Origin: Zymoseptoria tritici IPO323 | Lineage: Eukaryota > Ascomycota > Dothideomycetes > Mycosphaerellales > Mycosphaerellaceae | DNA length: 64,000 bases | Reading direction: 5' to 3' | Assembly: GCF_000219625.1 (NCBI RefSeq) | Contig: NC_018205.1 | Span: 62,001-126,000, forward strand | Part shown: piece by piece, positions 53,698 through 62,651 of the stretch | Numbering within the stretch: position 1 is the stretch's first letter | How the letters are laid out: every line of letters starts with the position of its first letter | Translations under genes and position numbers: made by a program | Notes under the pieces: model-generated | What the model saw: the letters and a program-made list of their open reading frames with translations, nothing else | Databases searched by the model: none | Told to the model about the DNA's origin: nothing

Positions 53698-53748
53698 CCT
53701 ACCACTCGTAGGTTCTCTGCCACTCGCAGCCATCTGTTACTCACAGAT
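53698..53748. repeat. Three perfect mini-hairpins in tandem
   Basis: CCTAC-CACTC-GTAGG (53698-53712), CTGC-CACTC-GCAG (53717-53729) and ATCTGT-TACTC-ACAGAT (53732-53748). All stems are perfect and differ from each other, and the loops are CACTC/CACTC/TACTC. The first is almost identical to 38993-39007. See the array at 38840-39140. Confidence 0.85.
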
Positions 53749-54239
53749 TTGGGATCGTGGGAAATGGATGAGATCGCGGGTTCGGTTCCTGCCGCTGACA
53801 ATTCTTTTTTGCAATTCCTTACCCTTCCGCGCGTGACGATTGCTGGCCAAATCATCGTCCTCGACAGAGCACGATTCTCGTCAAAGCGGCGCTGGTGTTT
53901 TTGCTTCATCCGTTGCTGGCAGGAGATTTAATACGTCGAGACTCTGATACCAGTATACCGTTTGAGCGCTGGTCCTCCAGCGAGCGGGCCGTGGTACCAT
54001 GAAGAGTTTGTACGTGTCGAGGAGGTGCTGGTCAGGGTCAAGGAGAGATTGTACATGTCATCGTGACAGTCTTGTACCTTGGGAAATCGCATGACAAGAT
54101 ATTGGAGCGGACGATGTGGGAGACAGGATGTGCATGAGTCTATGATGGTCAGTGTTGACAGTCTCAGAATGACAAAGGCTTACTGCGTGTTAAAACAAGT
54201 ATTGGCTGTCGTTCGTCTGCTGTGCATATGTAGCTGGCC
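53749..54239. other. No gene seen
   Basis: Short ORFs only. It contains TTGTACNTGTC-like strings (~54008, ~54050) with no further pattern. Confidence 0.3.
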
Positions 54240-56009
54240 ATGAATATGCGCTGGCCGGCAATGATGTCTATGGTGGTGGTGATGGTTGGTCATATCGTGG
54301 CCCTCATATCGATACCCTTGTCTTTGGTCAGGAGCGGCTTCTCCCTTTCAGCGGCTTCTTCCAGTCAGCGGCTTCTTCCTTCAGCGGCTTCACCCTTCAG
54401 CTTTGCAATTTCTGCTTGCTGCTTGATGAGCACCTCGGCTACTCTTGGAGGCAGCGGCGGTGATGGCGTCGGTGAACAAAGTATCATGAATCATTGACAC
54501 ATCGCTGGCCGCTTCCATTCAGCGGTTTGTTCCTTCAGGTTTGTAATCTTAACTTGCTTCTTGATGAGCATCTCGGCTGCTGTTAGAGGTGGCGGTGCCG
54601 GGAGCGGTGGCGGCGGCATGGTGGCGGCGGCTGGCCATAGCTATGTTGTGGAGTGGCCCAAGGCTGCTGACCCTGTCCGTACTGCTGATGAGCCCACAGT
54701 GGTGGCGTGTGCGGAGGAGGGCCATTCCCACGACCATATCGCTGCTAAGCCGGTGGCGGCGGCGGTGCTTGTCCGTAGCCATATCGCGGTGCTCCTACAT
54801 AGCCAGGTGCGGTAGCATGTGGAAGGTATGCGCTGCCTGGCGATGGTCTATGAGCCAGTGGCAGTGGGCGCGTTAGTGCGGGTCGACGATTGCCGATTTG
54901 CTGCGCTCTGAGCGGCTGCTGCGGTTGGGGTGCAGGAGGTGGTCTGGTATCGACGATGACCTTACCGACATTGCCGATACCACGCCCAGTACTGTCCAGA
55001 TTCCTCATCATGCGCCTCTCCATCTGTCTGACCTGCCACTTGGTTGGATGTGGCCAGGCCCTACCCGTATCAACACGTACCATGGCCAGATGCATTTGCA
55101 GCAGGTGATAGGTAAGGGCTCCCTGGCGATAATCTCTAAAGAAAAGCCCCTGCGGGCGCCTGCTCTGGTCGATGGGTGTTGGTTGTTGGTTTGCTGCGCC
55201 CTGAGCGGCTGTTGGACTCTCAGTGGCTGTTGGATTCTCAGTGGCTGTTGGATTCTCAGTGGCTGTTGGATTCTCAGCGGCTGTTGCACTCTTTCCGACG
55301 GCGTCGAGGTTCCTCATCATGCGCTTCTCCATCTCCCTGCCGTGCCATTGGGGGTTGTCAGTGTGATCGGGCCGTACTTATCGCCGTGCTGCTGTCGAGT
55401 AGAGGTCGGCGGCGGCGGAGCATGGTCATGGCCGTAGCTAAAGCGAGGTCCAGCAAATGCGGTTGCAGCAGGCGGCGGCTCTGTGCTATTCATTCTCCGG
55501 GCAGATTCTCGTACGTGGGCCTATGGTTGTGGACGGTTGTCGGTCTGCTGCACCTTCAGCGGCTGCTGTATTCTCGATGGCTGCTGTGCCATGGATCAAT
55601 GCTGGCGACGGTGGCATTCGGCGCCTTTGGGCTGCTGCGCCATGAGCGGCCGTGGGGCGTCCTCGATGCACGCGGAGATCGGGGTGCAGAAGGCAGTCTC
55701 CTGCCCGCGATGACTTTGCCGACGTTGCCGTTAACACACTCATTGTTTTCAAAATTCCTCATCATGCGCTTCTTCATAGCTTTCTTTCGCCGGAGGGCGG
55801 CCAGGCTTGGGAATGCGCTTGAGTGCATACGCGAGGTACGCCGCTTCTTCGTCGTGCTCTGTACATTGTGTGCATGGTTTGTTGATTTGTCTATCATAGA
55901 CCCTACGCCTTGCTGGGTGAAGTGAAGTTGGTACACTACGACATCGGTCGTGCGCCTGGATCATGAAGCCAACGCGGTTGACAAGAAACGTCGGATCATT
56001 CGTTTCCAA
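54240..56009 (-). pseudogene. Pro/Ala/Gln-rich coiled-coil protein remnant with duplicated modules
   Basis: From the 5' side on the minus strand: a CxxC module (NKPCTQCTEHDEEAAYLAYA, ~55870) with an AT-hook-like KRIPKPGRPP; then three copies of a helix (K)KRMMRNF/L..GNVGKVI at ~55760, ~55320 and ~55010; Ala/Glu/Pro/Thr repeats; a Gly/Tyr/Pro/Gln-rich stretch (GYVGAPRYGYGQAPPPPP, ~54790); and two copies of (A)EMLIKKQVKI..LKE coiled coil (~54580 and ~54440). Frame changes and stops fall between modules. The repeats suggest tandem duplication of a gene whose product had an N-terminal zinc knuckle and a C-terminal coiled coil. The family is not recognised. Confidence 0.45.
55207..55290. repeat. 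18-bp coding minisatellite, ~5 copies
   Basis: GGCTGTTGGATTCTCAGT repeats about five times and encodes ENPTAT on the minus strand. Unit length and in-frame behaviour parallel the TPVAAA array at 31573. Confidence 0.9.
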
Positions 56010-57295
56010 TCAACAGTTCGCTGAGTCCTTCCAATCTCGTCCTGGGTTTGGTAGGGTCGGGGAGCGCTGTATTGGCAAAGCGACAGTACGTAGACCTCGT
56101 AGCGACTGACTCAGATCCATGTGAGCTGTGATGGGTATTGATCCAGCATGAATACGAGTCCCGGGAAGTGGTTCTTCGTCAGTCTGTGTCCTGAATTTTC
56201 GTGGAGCTGCTGAGGTAGTGCTTGAGATGGCAGGACTGTAGCGGTACTTCGCGGATGACGAAGAACGAGATACAGCTGGTCCGGCCGCACTCCTTAGTTC
56301 CGTCCCTTTTCCCACGAGGAGACTACAACAACAAACGTACAAAGGCGGTCACCCGGCTGCCGTTTCAGAGAGGTCCGCTGAGGAGCTCGCCAGGGAAGAT
56401 GACGAAGTTGTGCCCGACAATTGCTCTTGGAGTAGGCATCGGCCGCATCAGCGAAAGTCTCCGCAGACCCCTGTCCTTGCTCTGATCTCTCGGACGCGAG
56501 ATAGTATGCATCGTGCGTGGAGCTATCGCCCGGTCAGGATGACAGGTATCGTATTGTCACCACGTCTCAAGTTGGTAGATAGCTGTGACATCGGGTTGGG
56601 TAGTGACTGCTTAACGGAAGTCTCACCACTCGCTGGCTGATGTGGCGCACGGGTGACGTTCGTGGTGGGAGTCGTGGTGGAACTGTTTTTGCATTACCAT
56701 AGCGAAAAGGCCCTTCTCTTCTTCCCTCTGTGCGCTGATTGAATGCTGGCACCCAATTCTTGGCCTCGTTCCGTCCACGTGGTGTGAACTGTGTGGATGG
56801 TGATCACCGTGGAATCGTCCCGTTTGATGCTGGCGAAGATGGCTACGATGTCGTCGGGCGTAATAGCTGCGGAGCTGAAGGTGGCTTTTAGGAGGAGGCA
56901 AGAAAGAAAGAGAAGAGAGGAGGTCGTAGCTCACGGCAGACGCTCCAGACTCGCAGGTAGCAACGGTGCCACTCGAGAGGCGGATGGTGGGATAAAGAGC
57001 TGCGATAACCACAAGGTAATGATTCAAGTCGACGGTCCGAGTGGCGATGATGTCCGGATGTTCTAGTCTGGATTTCATGGAGAGAGACATGACTGCGGTC
57101 AGATTCTGTGTCGAGCGATCATTGAGCTGAAAGCAAACGCAAGAAAGCGAGGAAAGAAGGTCACAGCTTAGGACAGCAGCTTCATTTCATGAGGCGATCA
57201 ACGGACCGATGCTCAGAAGAGTCCTTTACAAGACCAAGTCCGGAATGCGGCTTCCATGGAGGATGCTAGAAGCATGCATCGCACTTTCTCCGTCG
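56010..57295. other. No confident gene
   Basis: Minus-strand frames include coherent pieces (FRTQTDEEPLPGTRIHAGSI ~56170; PDDIVAIFASIKRDDSTVIT ~56840). They are separated by stops or in different frames. Probably gene remnants; no family is recognised. Confidence 0.3.
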
Positions 57296-57616
57296 TCACG
57301 GCTCTTCGTTCCACACGAGCTCATATCCTGGCGACCTGGGGCTCCAGTTGAGAGATCCCGGCAAATTCGAGGCCGACTTGAGTAATTGCGGAACACCATT
57401 CTCCTGAATGGCAGCACTCGTATCAGGAGACGCATCCTCTGCCGAACCTTCCCAGAAAAACCAGTAGAGAACATCTCTGCGGGAGTGCCGTTCTAGCTTC
57501 CCAGATGGAAGACGACTGGGAGAGCAGAAGCTTGCATGCAGCTTGAGAGGTGAGAGCACTGATGTCGGAAATTGGAGACCAGCGGCGGGGTTTCCACAAT
57601 ATGAAGGAGATTGCAA
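57296..57616 (-). CDS. Hypothetical ORF, 106 codons, probable C-terminal exon
   Basis: The frame ends at 57296 after a compact, protein-like stretch: RDVLYWFFWEGSAEDASPDT, IQENGVPQLLKSASNLPGSL and NWSPRSPGYELVWNEEP. The aromatic-rich C-terminus suggests a folded extracellular or enzyme domain, but I do not recognise it. The upstream part (57500-57616) is less convincing, so the true start may be an exon boundary and not the ATG at 57616. Confidence 0.4.
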   Translation of the reverse strand: MQSPSYCGNPAAGLQFPTSVLSPLKLHASFCSPSRLPSGKLERHSRRDVLYWFFWEGSAEDASPDTSAAIQENGVPQLLKSASNLPGSLNWSPRSPGYELVWNEEP

Positions 57617-57638
57617 GACGTCTCGTCATTCCAGGCCC

Positions 57639-58067
57639 TCACGGCCTTTGATGACATGGCGGCGACGGCGGGGGAAGAGACGGAGGGAGAGGCCAGCGGG
57701 AGCTTGACGAAGATCTTGGGGAGGGCCGAAACGAACTCCGCGGCGGTCTGCGCCCGGAGGCAGCAGCGGGAGGATGGAGGGCGAGGTTCTGTCGGGTATG
57801 AAGGGTGAGAGTAGTGGTGAGGTGAATCGGGTAGCGACGCTCCTCGTATCTGTATCCTGCTTCAGCTTGAAGATCTGCTACTCTCGCTCTTGGATGTCTT
57901 CCTCCTGATCGGCGAACCTTTTCCAAGAAGCTTGGATGCTTTGCTTCTTCTTGTCGCGCCTGCAGCTCGTCGATGTGTTCCAATTCATCGTCCAGGTGAC
58001 ATGCAATGTCCCGGTGCTGCTCATTCGGTGAGCACAGGCTCCTTATCGGTGCGAGCCTATCGTTCAT
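57639..58067 (-). CDS. Hypothetical ORF with HPRARV module
   Basis: 142 codons from ATG 58067. The N-terminal half is helical and charged (DDELEHIDELQARQEEAKHP, then SFLEKVRRSGG, then HPRARVADLQAEAGYRYEE). The C-terminal half is low-complexity Ser/Pro/Arg and probably untranslated or intronic. The helical part recurs, frameshifted, at 45190-45370, which supports it as real coding sequence. Function unknown. Confidence 0.4.
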   Translation of the reverse strand: MNDRLAPIRSLCSPNEQHRDIACHLDDELEHIDELQARQEEAKHPSFLEKVRRSGGRHPRARVADLQAEAGYRYEERRYPIHLTTTLTLHTRQNLALHPPAAASGRRPPRSSFRPSPRSSSSSRWPLPPSLPPPSPPCHQRP

Positions 58068-58432
58068 TGATGAATCGCATCCGCGCGTCCATTCAGGCTG
58101 TACTCTGCACTGTTCGAAGTCCAGAGTGGGTTCGGGGTTTCTGTTGCGAGTGCCAACTCCAGGTTCTCGTTCGAGAGGACCGCGAAATTCTCGGTACTTG
58201 TGTCATCCGCGTCCTCGCGCGGAAGTTGGGAGCTTGTGATATTCCACATGCTGTGTGCATGTTCCTGGACATCATTGTGACGTGCTGTACACGGCATGAG
58301 ACACACCGGCGTAGCTGTGCAATGTCACTAATCAGTGAGTCATTGTTCATGAGTGTGTTGAGGGTGAAAGGTCCCGGAGATTGAGCAGGTAACTGTACCA
58401 CCGCAAGGCATTTTTCTGCGCCATCGAGAAGC
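58068..58432 (-). pseudogene. Possible exon of an unknown gene
   Basis: A minus frame (58064-58306) reads NDVQEHAHSMWNITSSQLPR and FAVLSNENLELALATETPNP, both protein-like, without recognised family. It may belong with the adjoining 58433-58933 frame through an intron or frameshift. Confidence 0.25.
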
Positions 58433-58933
58433 TCAAGACCGCGCTCCCGTGGAGATACTCTTTGCTCTGCAAGATGCAGAAAACACTGCATTCTTGGGAG
58501 GTCCGGCAGGTGATGCTTCAGCAAGAGTCTGCATGTATGCAGCTTGTGAGACAACGGTTCGCGTTCCTAAGAACAGTTGTATTCCACAGGTGGTGAAGTC
58601 GGCCATCATTTGGACAAGATCCTCCAGGTCATCGTCAGAGAACCGTTTCTGAACCGGCCATGATCTCGATCTCGATCTTGCTGTCGATGTTGGAGTGATG
58701 AAGCTGGAATGCCAAGTTGGCAACGTAGGAACGCTCGAAGAATTTAGCCTGACTCTTTCGTGCGAAATTTCGAAAGGGAATGGTCTTGGGATTCGATCAG
58801 GCATCGGAGGAGGGAGGAACAGAGAGGAGTCGTGAGCGACAGAAGAGAGATCAGCCGGTTGCTTTGTCCAGAGGTCAAAAGAAGCTTGATGGTTTTGAAG
58901 AACGTGATCGGAACAGCTTCCATGGTACTCCAT
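58433..58933 (-). CDS. Hypothetical ORF, 166 codons
   Basis: ATG at 58933. The first half is disordered, and the second half has a helical block (RFSDDDLEDLVQMMADFTTC then GIQLFLGTRTVVSQAAYMQT). The frame is open with no decay-type stops. A neighbouring frame reads IDSKIEIEIMAG just upstream of the helical block, so an exon junction near 58660 is possible. The family is not recognised. Confidence 0.35.
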   Translation of the reverse strand: MEYHGSCSDHVLQNHQASFDLWTKQPADLSSVAHDSSLFLPPPMPDRIPRPFPFEISHERVRLNSSSVPTLPTWHSSFITPTSTARSRSRSWPVQKRFSDDDLEDLVQMMADFTTCGIQLFLGTRTVVSQAAYMQTLAEASPAGPPKNAVFSASCRAKSISTGARS

Positions 58934-59225
58934 TCCCGTACCAATACTCTATCAATGCTGCGACGTTGATGGTGCTGCAGAGACTAACTTTGTCGAGGCA
59001 AAATCGTGCAAAGACATCATCTGGTCAAGGAAATGACTGCGACATCATGCGACACATCTTGGTGGTGTTGTCATTTGATCGGACACCGCCTTCTTGGCCG
59101 TCTCCAAGGTTGAAGGCAAACTTGAACCTACTGCTACCGCTTCGACGCCAGCGTTAGTCGCAGGGCCGAGTTCGGACGTGGGCGTTGCAAGACATGTTGT
59201 TTCACGCATCGTGCAGTGGTGAGAG
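58934..59225. other. No gene seen
   Basis: Only short overlapping ORFs. A plus-strand ORF (58780-59157) runs antisense to the frame above and is probably a shadow. Confidence 0.3.
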
Positions 59226-59839
59226 TCAGTATGAGCGCTTCATGACGTCCGTGCCGTGCTCGATGGCGCGGTCGTATTGAGGGTGCTTCGCATCAGTGAA
59301 GGTGCAGAGGGACGATCCCATGAGTGAAGATGATGTGTGCCCGGTCTTTAACGGGTCCAGAGAGTGAAACTGTTGAGGCCGGACGTTCCATTGATCAAAA
59401 GCACGTTGAGGGACACCAGACGACGTTGCTCTTTCCTCCATCGATCTTGCCCCGCAACCCTGACGCTCGACATTCGCGTGCCCCTTTGCTGGATGCCTTG
59501 GCATTGACGATCCTCAATCCATCACGACCTTCTCTGCCAGGTGCTCCCAACACGCCTCGAATGAGATCCACGGCTCCCGTGTTCTCGAATAGTTCGCGCT
59601 GTCCAGCATTCTCCTCGAACACTCCGCTGTCCAGCATTCTCCTCGAACACTCTCGTAAATGCGAATCTCTCAACTGCTCTCTTTCTTGTATCGCCCGTCG
59701 GAGACTTGATCGTGATGTGGGTTGGGGCTGAGAGGCCACCCGGCTCGACGTCCAGAAATCGCTCCTTGTCGATGGCAGCGGAAGGGCGGAGTCTTAAGAA
59801 GACATCAAACAGCGCGGTCGAGGGCTTGGGTTGCTCCAT
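59226..59839 (-). pseudogene. Kinesin motor-domain N-terminus, broken
   Basis: ATG at 59839 starts MEQPKPSTALFDVFLRLRPS, then ERFLDVEPGGLSAPTHITIK and RKRAVERFAFTRVFEENAGQ. This matches the opening of kinesin motors: the (V/F)R.RP strand, a Lys/Arg-rich loop and FxFxxVFxExAxQ before the nucleotide site. After FEENAGQ a 28-bp tandem duplication (59597-59652) shifts the frame. The shifted frame continues correctly as RELFENTGAVDLIRGVLGAP and GRDGL and then diverges. The P-loop GxxxxGKT/S that should follow is absent, and the rest (to ~59226) is not kinesin-like. The fragment therefore cannot make a functional motor. Confidence 0.6.
59597..59652. repeat. 28-bp perfect tandem duplication
   Basis: CGCTGTCCAGCATTCTCCTC then GAACACTC occurs twice in a row (59597-59624, 59625-59652). 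Because 28 is not a multiple of three, it shifts the frame of the kinesin-like sequence. Confidence 0.95.
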
Positions 59840-60329
59840 GGTTGCTGATGATCTGAGATGTGTTGCAAGGGAGCTGGTTCTCGAAATATACTACGCGGTC
59901 CGAAACCCATTTTCAAAAAAAAAAAAAAAGCGAGCCGGATTTGCCAAGACAGCAAGAACTTTCATTGGCCGCCTGCCGCCTGAAAGACGTGAAGCCTTGG
60001 AGTTGTCCTTCCAGGTGAAGGACGCTCGCAGTCTCCTCGTTCTCAAAGTGTAGCCATAATTGTGAGAATGGTCGCAACCATGCAACCCTGACCTTGCGCC
60101 GAGAGATGTGGCGCACCGGACACGGCCACCACCCTGCTTCGTGAGGCACCGGGAGCGATGTCTCGTCGGCGTCTCGTTGCGCGTGGGCGTTATTGAGGAT
60201 GATGTGTGCTGTCCACTCAATGACCGCGAAGTAGATACCGCGACGGCTTATTGCAGGGAGGTGAGGTAAGTCACGCGTTGAAACAAGTCGCCCGTGGACT
60301 TTTCGCGTTCCTTAGTCGCACCGACGCGG
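59840..60329. other. No confident gene; poly-A run
   Basis: An A-run of about 14 lies at ~59917-59930. It precedes no recognisable retroposed gene. Short opposing ORFs only. Confidence 0.4.
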
Positions 60330-60460
60330 TCGTATGGCACCGGAAGCTCAGCGGTGCCGTTGGGAGGTGCCTTTCAAGAACTCGCTGGGAAGACGACTTG
60401 TAATACCCCATTGTCAGCCGGGTCCATGCCGTCGTATGGCACCGGAAGCTCAAAGGTGCC
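60330..60460. repeat. Direct repeat, ~28 bp, 102 bp apart
   Basis: TCGTATGGCACCGGAAGCTC followed by A(G/A)(C/A)GGTGCC occurs at 60330 and 60432. On the plus strand both encode SYGTGSS.VP within a short ORF (60294-60632). Confidence 0.85.
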
Positions 60461-61556
60461 CTCTGGGATGAACACAAAAAGACAGCGTATAAGAAACGGC
60501 GACTCCGACGTTGAGGTCGACACCTCTTCTCATCGGCGGCGACATGCGGTGTGGTATGCAATAAGTGAGCATTGCTTGTGGACGAAAAAGGAAACGACGG
60601 AAGGGAGTCTCTTGTCCGGGGGTGAAGACTGACGACGGACTGGATCCTTGTAGTCGTTGAGGAAGATGTCTCTCCACGACTAGAACAAGAACCATGCCAT
60701 TGCTCAACTTTACCGCCATCCTGCATCACGCTGGGCGGTGGTATCTCTGAGCAGCTGGATGCGTGCTTGTTACCGCGGATTCCTGTCCGGAGCAGAAAGG
60801 AGCAGACAAGGGCAGACAAGAATCCGAATATGGAAGTTGTGATTTGATGTCCAAGAAATGCGCTGGCGAACCGTGCCTCGATAGTACATTTGAGATACTT
60901 CGGCCTTGTGATGTACCGTGGTCAGCAACGATTGACGCTGCTCGAATTGTATTGCAGTCGGCTTTAGTAGAAAATCTCGAGAAGCACGAGGTCGACGACA
61001 AAGGCTTGAGATTGTCATCGAGCAAAGTCCTGGGCCAGTGTTGAACTTGACGTCCAGCATTCGCTTTCGAGATAATCCTCGTATCTGACATATCCTTCAA
61101 CGGATTGCAAGCCTGCCTCTCAAGTCCAACCTTTTTCATAGAGTAATTGGCTGCTGCTGCGATCAAGCGGCTTGGTCGACTTCGCACGATGGATAAACAT
61201 TGCGGCAACAACACCTGTTTCGGCGATAAATGGAACGTGACGATAGTTGAGAATTGTGAACCCCAAATATACCAACGGATCGAGTGAAAGGATCACCGGA
61301 GGAGGCGTTCACGGGATGAAAGAAGTTTCGCACTGCACCAGAAATCAGATCGGATGTAATCGAGAGCTTCGAGAGGCCATCATGTCGAGTAAAGCAGCGC
61401 GACAACAGGAGTGACTTTGCAGAAAGATGAGACTCGTACCAATTTATCGCGCCAGAAGTTCTCCAAATTCTCCAAATTCTCCAAATGTACCACCAGGATC
61501 GCGATGCAATTCTCCTGTTCTTCGGACCAGTCGAGCGTTTTTATTCTTTCTCTTCA
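60461..61556. other. No confident gene
   Basis: Plus ORF 60763-61044 (CLDSTFEILRPCDVPWSATI..ENLEKHEVDD) and minus ORF 60726-61214 overlap; neither is recognised. A TTCTCCAAA triplet repeat (three copies) lies at ~61456-61485. Confidence 0.3.
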
Positions 61557-62010
61557 TCACCGCACTTCAGTGGCTGCAGGATTGTGAACCAGTGGAATGT
61601 TGTGTTTGTCGGTCGATGCTGCCTTGACTTTCGTGACTGCGAGATTCTGCAGCGGGATGTTGTACTTTTCGGCGAGTACCGCGAGGTGGACGTGGATTGC
61701 GGGCGTGGATGAGGATGCAGACTCGTAGTCATTGCTCTCGTGGTCGAAGTTGTACGTGTATTCGACCAAGGCGATGATGACATCCTCGTGGTACTCGGAC
61801 GGCTCGAGCGTCATTTCCGTCGCTTCCTGCACAGGGTATCAGCATAAGTACTCACGCCTGATCGGTTGTGATGCTCACCTTGGGATCTCTCGGGCACATT
61901 GCCTCGAGCATGTTCGGCCATCGGAGGTGATGGCGAAGTCACTTGTCATGTTGCTGTACCGCTGTTCGAGCGTGGACCATTCTTGGAGCGCGCCGAGCGT
62001 GAGAAATGCA
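61557..62010 (-). pseudogene. BTB/POZ domain protein, degenerate, with intron
   Basis: Upstream exon: LEQRYSNMTSDFAITSDG (~61960) fits the first strand of a BTB domain, then after a frame change PNMLEAMCPRDPK (~61920-61880). A likely intron (GTGAGC..CTGTGCAG, ~61881-61831) joins this in frame to EATEMTLEPSEYHEDVIIAL and VEYTYNFDHES..HVHLAVL then AEKYNIPLQNLAVTKV, the usual BTB C-terminal half (Y-Y-Y, A-x-KY). The segment between the first strand and the PNMLEAMC helix, which normally carries the HK/RS core, is missing. Many fungal BTB genes are single-domain, so this would be nearly full length but broken. The intron limits are approximate. Confidence 0.6.
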
Positions 62011-62123
62011 TGTCGACCGCTGAACAAGTTTGGTGGGCTGAAATGTCCGAGATGGTGAAGTTGTCTGTCAGGTGAAGTTGTCTGTCAGGGCCTCGGAAGT
62101 TTCGTTGTCAAATGGCGGTAGGA

Positions 62124-62181
62124 CTTCGGCTTTGCCAAAATCGGGGAGTTTTTCTCCCTGATTTTGGCAAAGCCGACGAAG
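62124..62181. repeat. Strong 21-25-bp stem-loop
   Basis: GGCTTTGCCAAAATCGGGGAG and CTCCCTGATTTTGGCAAAGCC are inverted copies with one mismatch, separated by about five Ts. The stem extends imperfectly outward (CTTC..GAAG). It could be a foldback remnant or an RNA hairpin; the strand of any transcript is unknown. Confidence 0.9.
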
Positions 62182-62459
62182 CGCCCCCAAAAACGCGGGC
62201 AAGTCCGGCTTAAGCCGAGCTTCAACTTCGCTGTCCGATTCCAGTCCATGTTGCCCGCGATCCGATCATTCTGTCAGTCATCATTCCGCCGGACCACAGT
62301 CGAGAAGCTACTACCTCAGCATAGCGCGATCATGCCCATCGAAGACGACCTTCCTCTCCAATCTTTTGGACACCTGCCACTGCTCCATCCACTCGCCATC
62401 TCGATACCAACTGCTCCTCCGCCAGCGTCCCAAGTCTCCGCAATCGAAAAACCATCGCT

Positions 62460-62651
62460 ATGAAGCCACACTCCCACGAATTGACGACGAACTTCTCAGC
62501 TGGTCCGCGCTGGCAGAATCGTGAGTCTCTTACGGAGCGGGTGGAAGATTCTTTGCAGCAAAAGGAGGACACATCGCAGGAGCTGACGGCGAAGGAACTT
62601 GTCTCGCATCGCATCTATGCCCGGCCGACTGGTGCGACGCAAGGGATGTGA
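62460..62651 (+). CDS. Hypothetical small ORF, 63 codons
   Basis: ATG at 62460, hydrophilic and helical (RESLTERVEDSLQQKEDTSQ then ELTAKELVSHRIYARPTG), ending TGA 62649-62651. The composition is protein-like, but there is no family match. It may be the last exon of a gene whose earlier exon is in 62164-62460 (Pro-rich frame). Confidence 0.3.
   Translation: MKPHSHELTTNFSAGPRWQNRESLTERVEDSLQQKEDTSQELTAKELVSHRIYARPTGATQGM

Noticed and set aside
59917..59930. Poly-A tail of a retroposed gene
   Set aside because: No intron-less gene or target duplication is associated with it, and the kinesin-like fragment next to it runs in the wrong orientation for a tail.
62124..62181. Intrinsic (Rho-independent) terminator
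   Set aside because: The stem-loop lacks a trailing U-tract after the stem, and bacterial-type terminators are not expected in a fungal nuclear genome.
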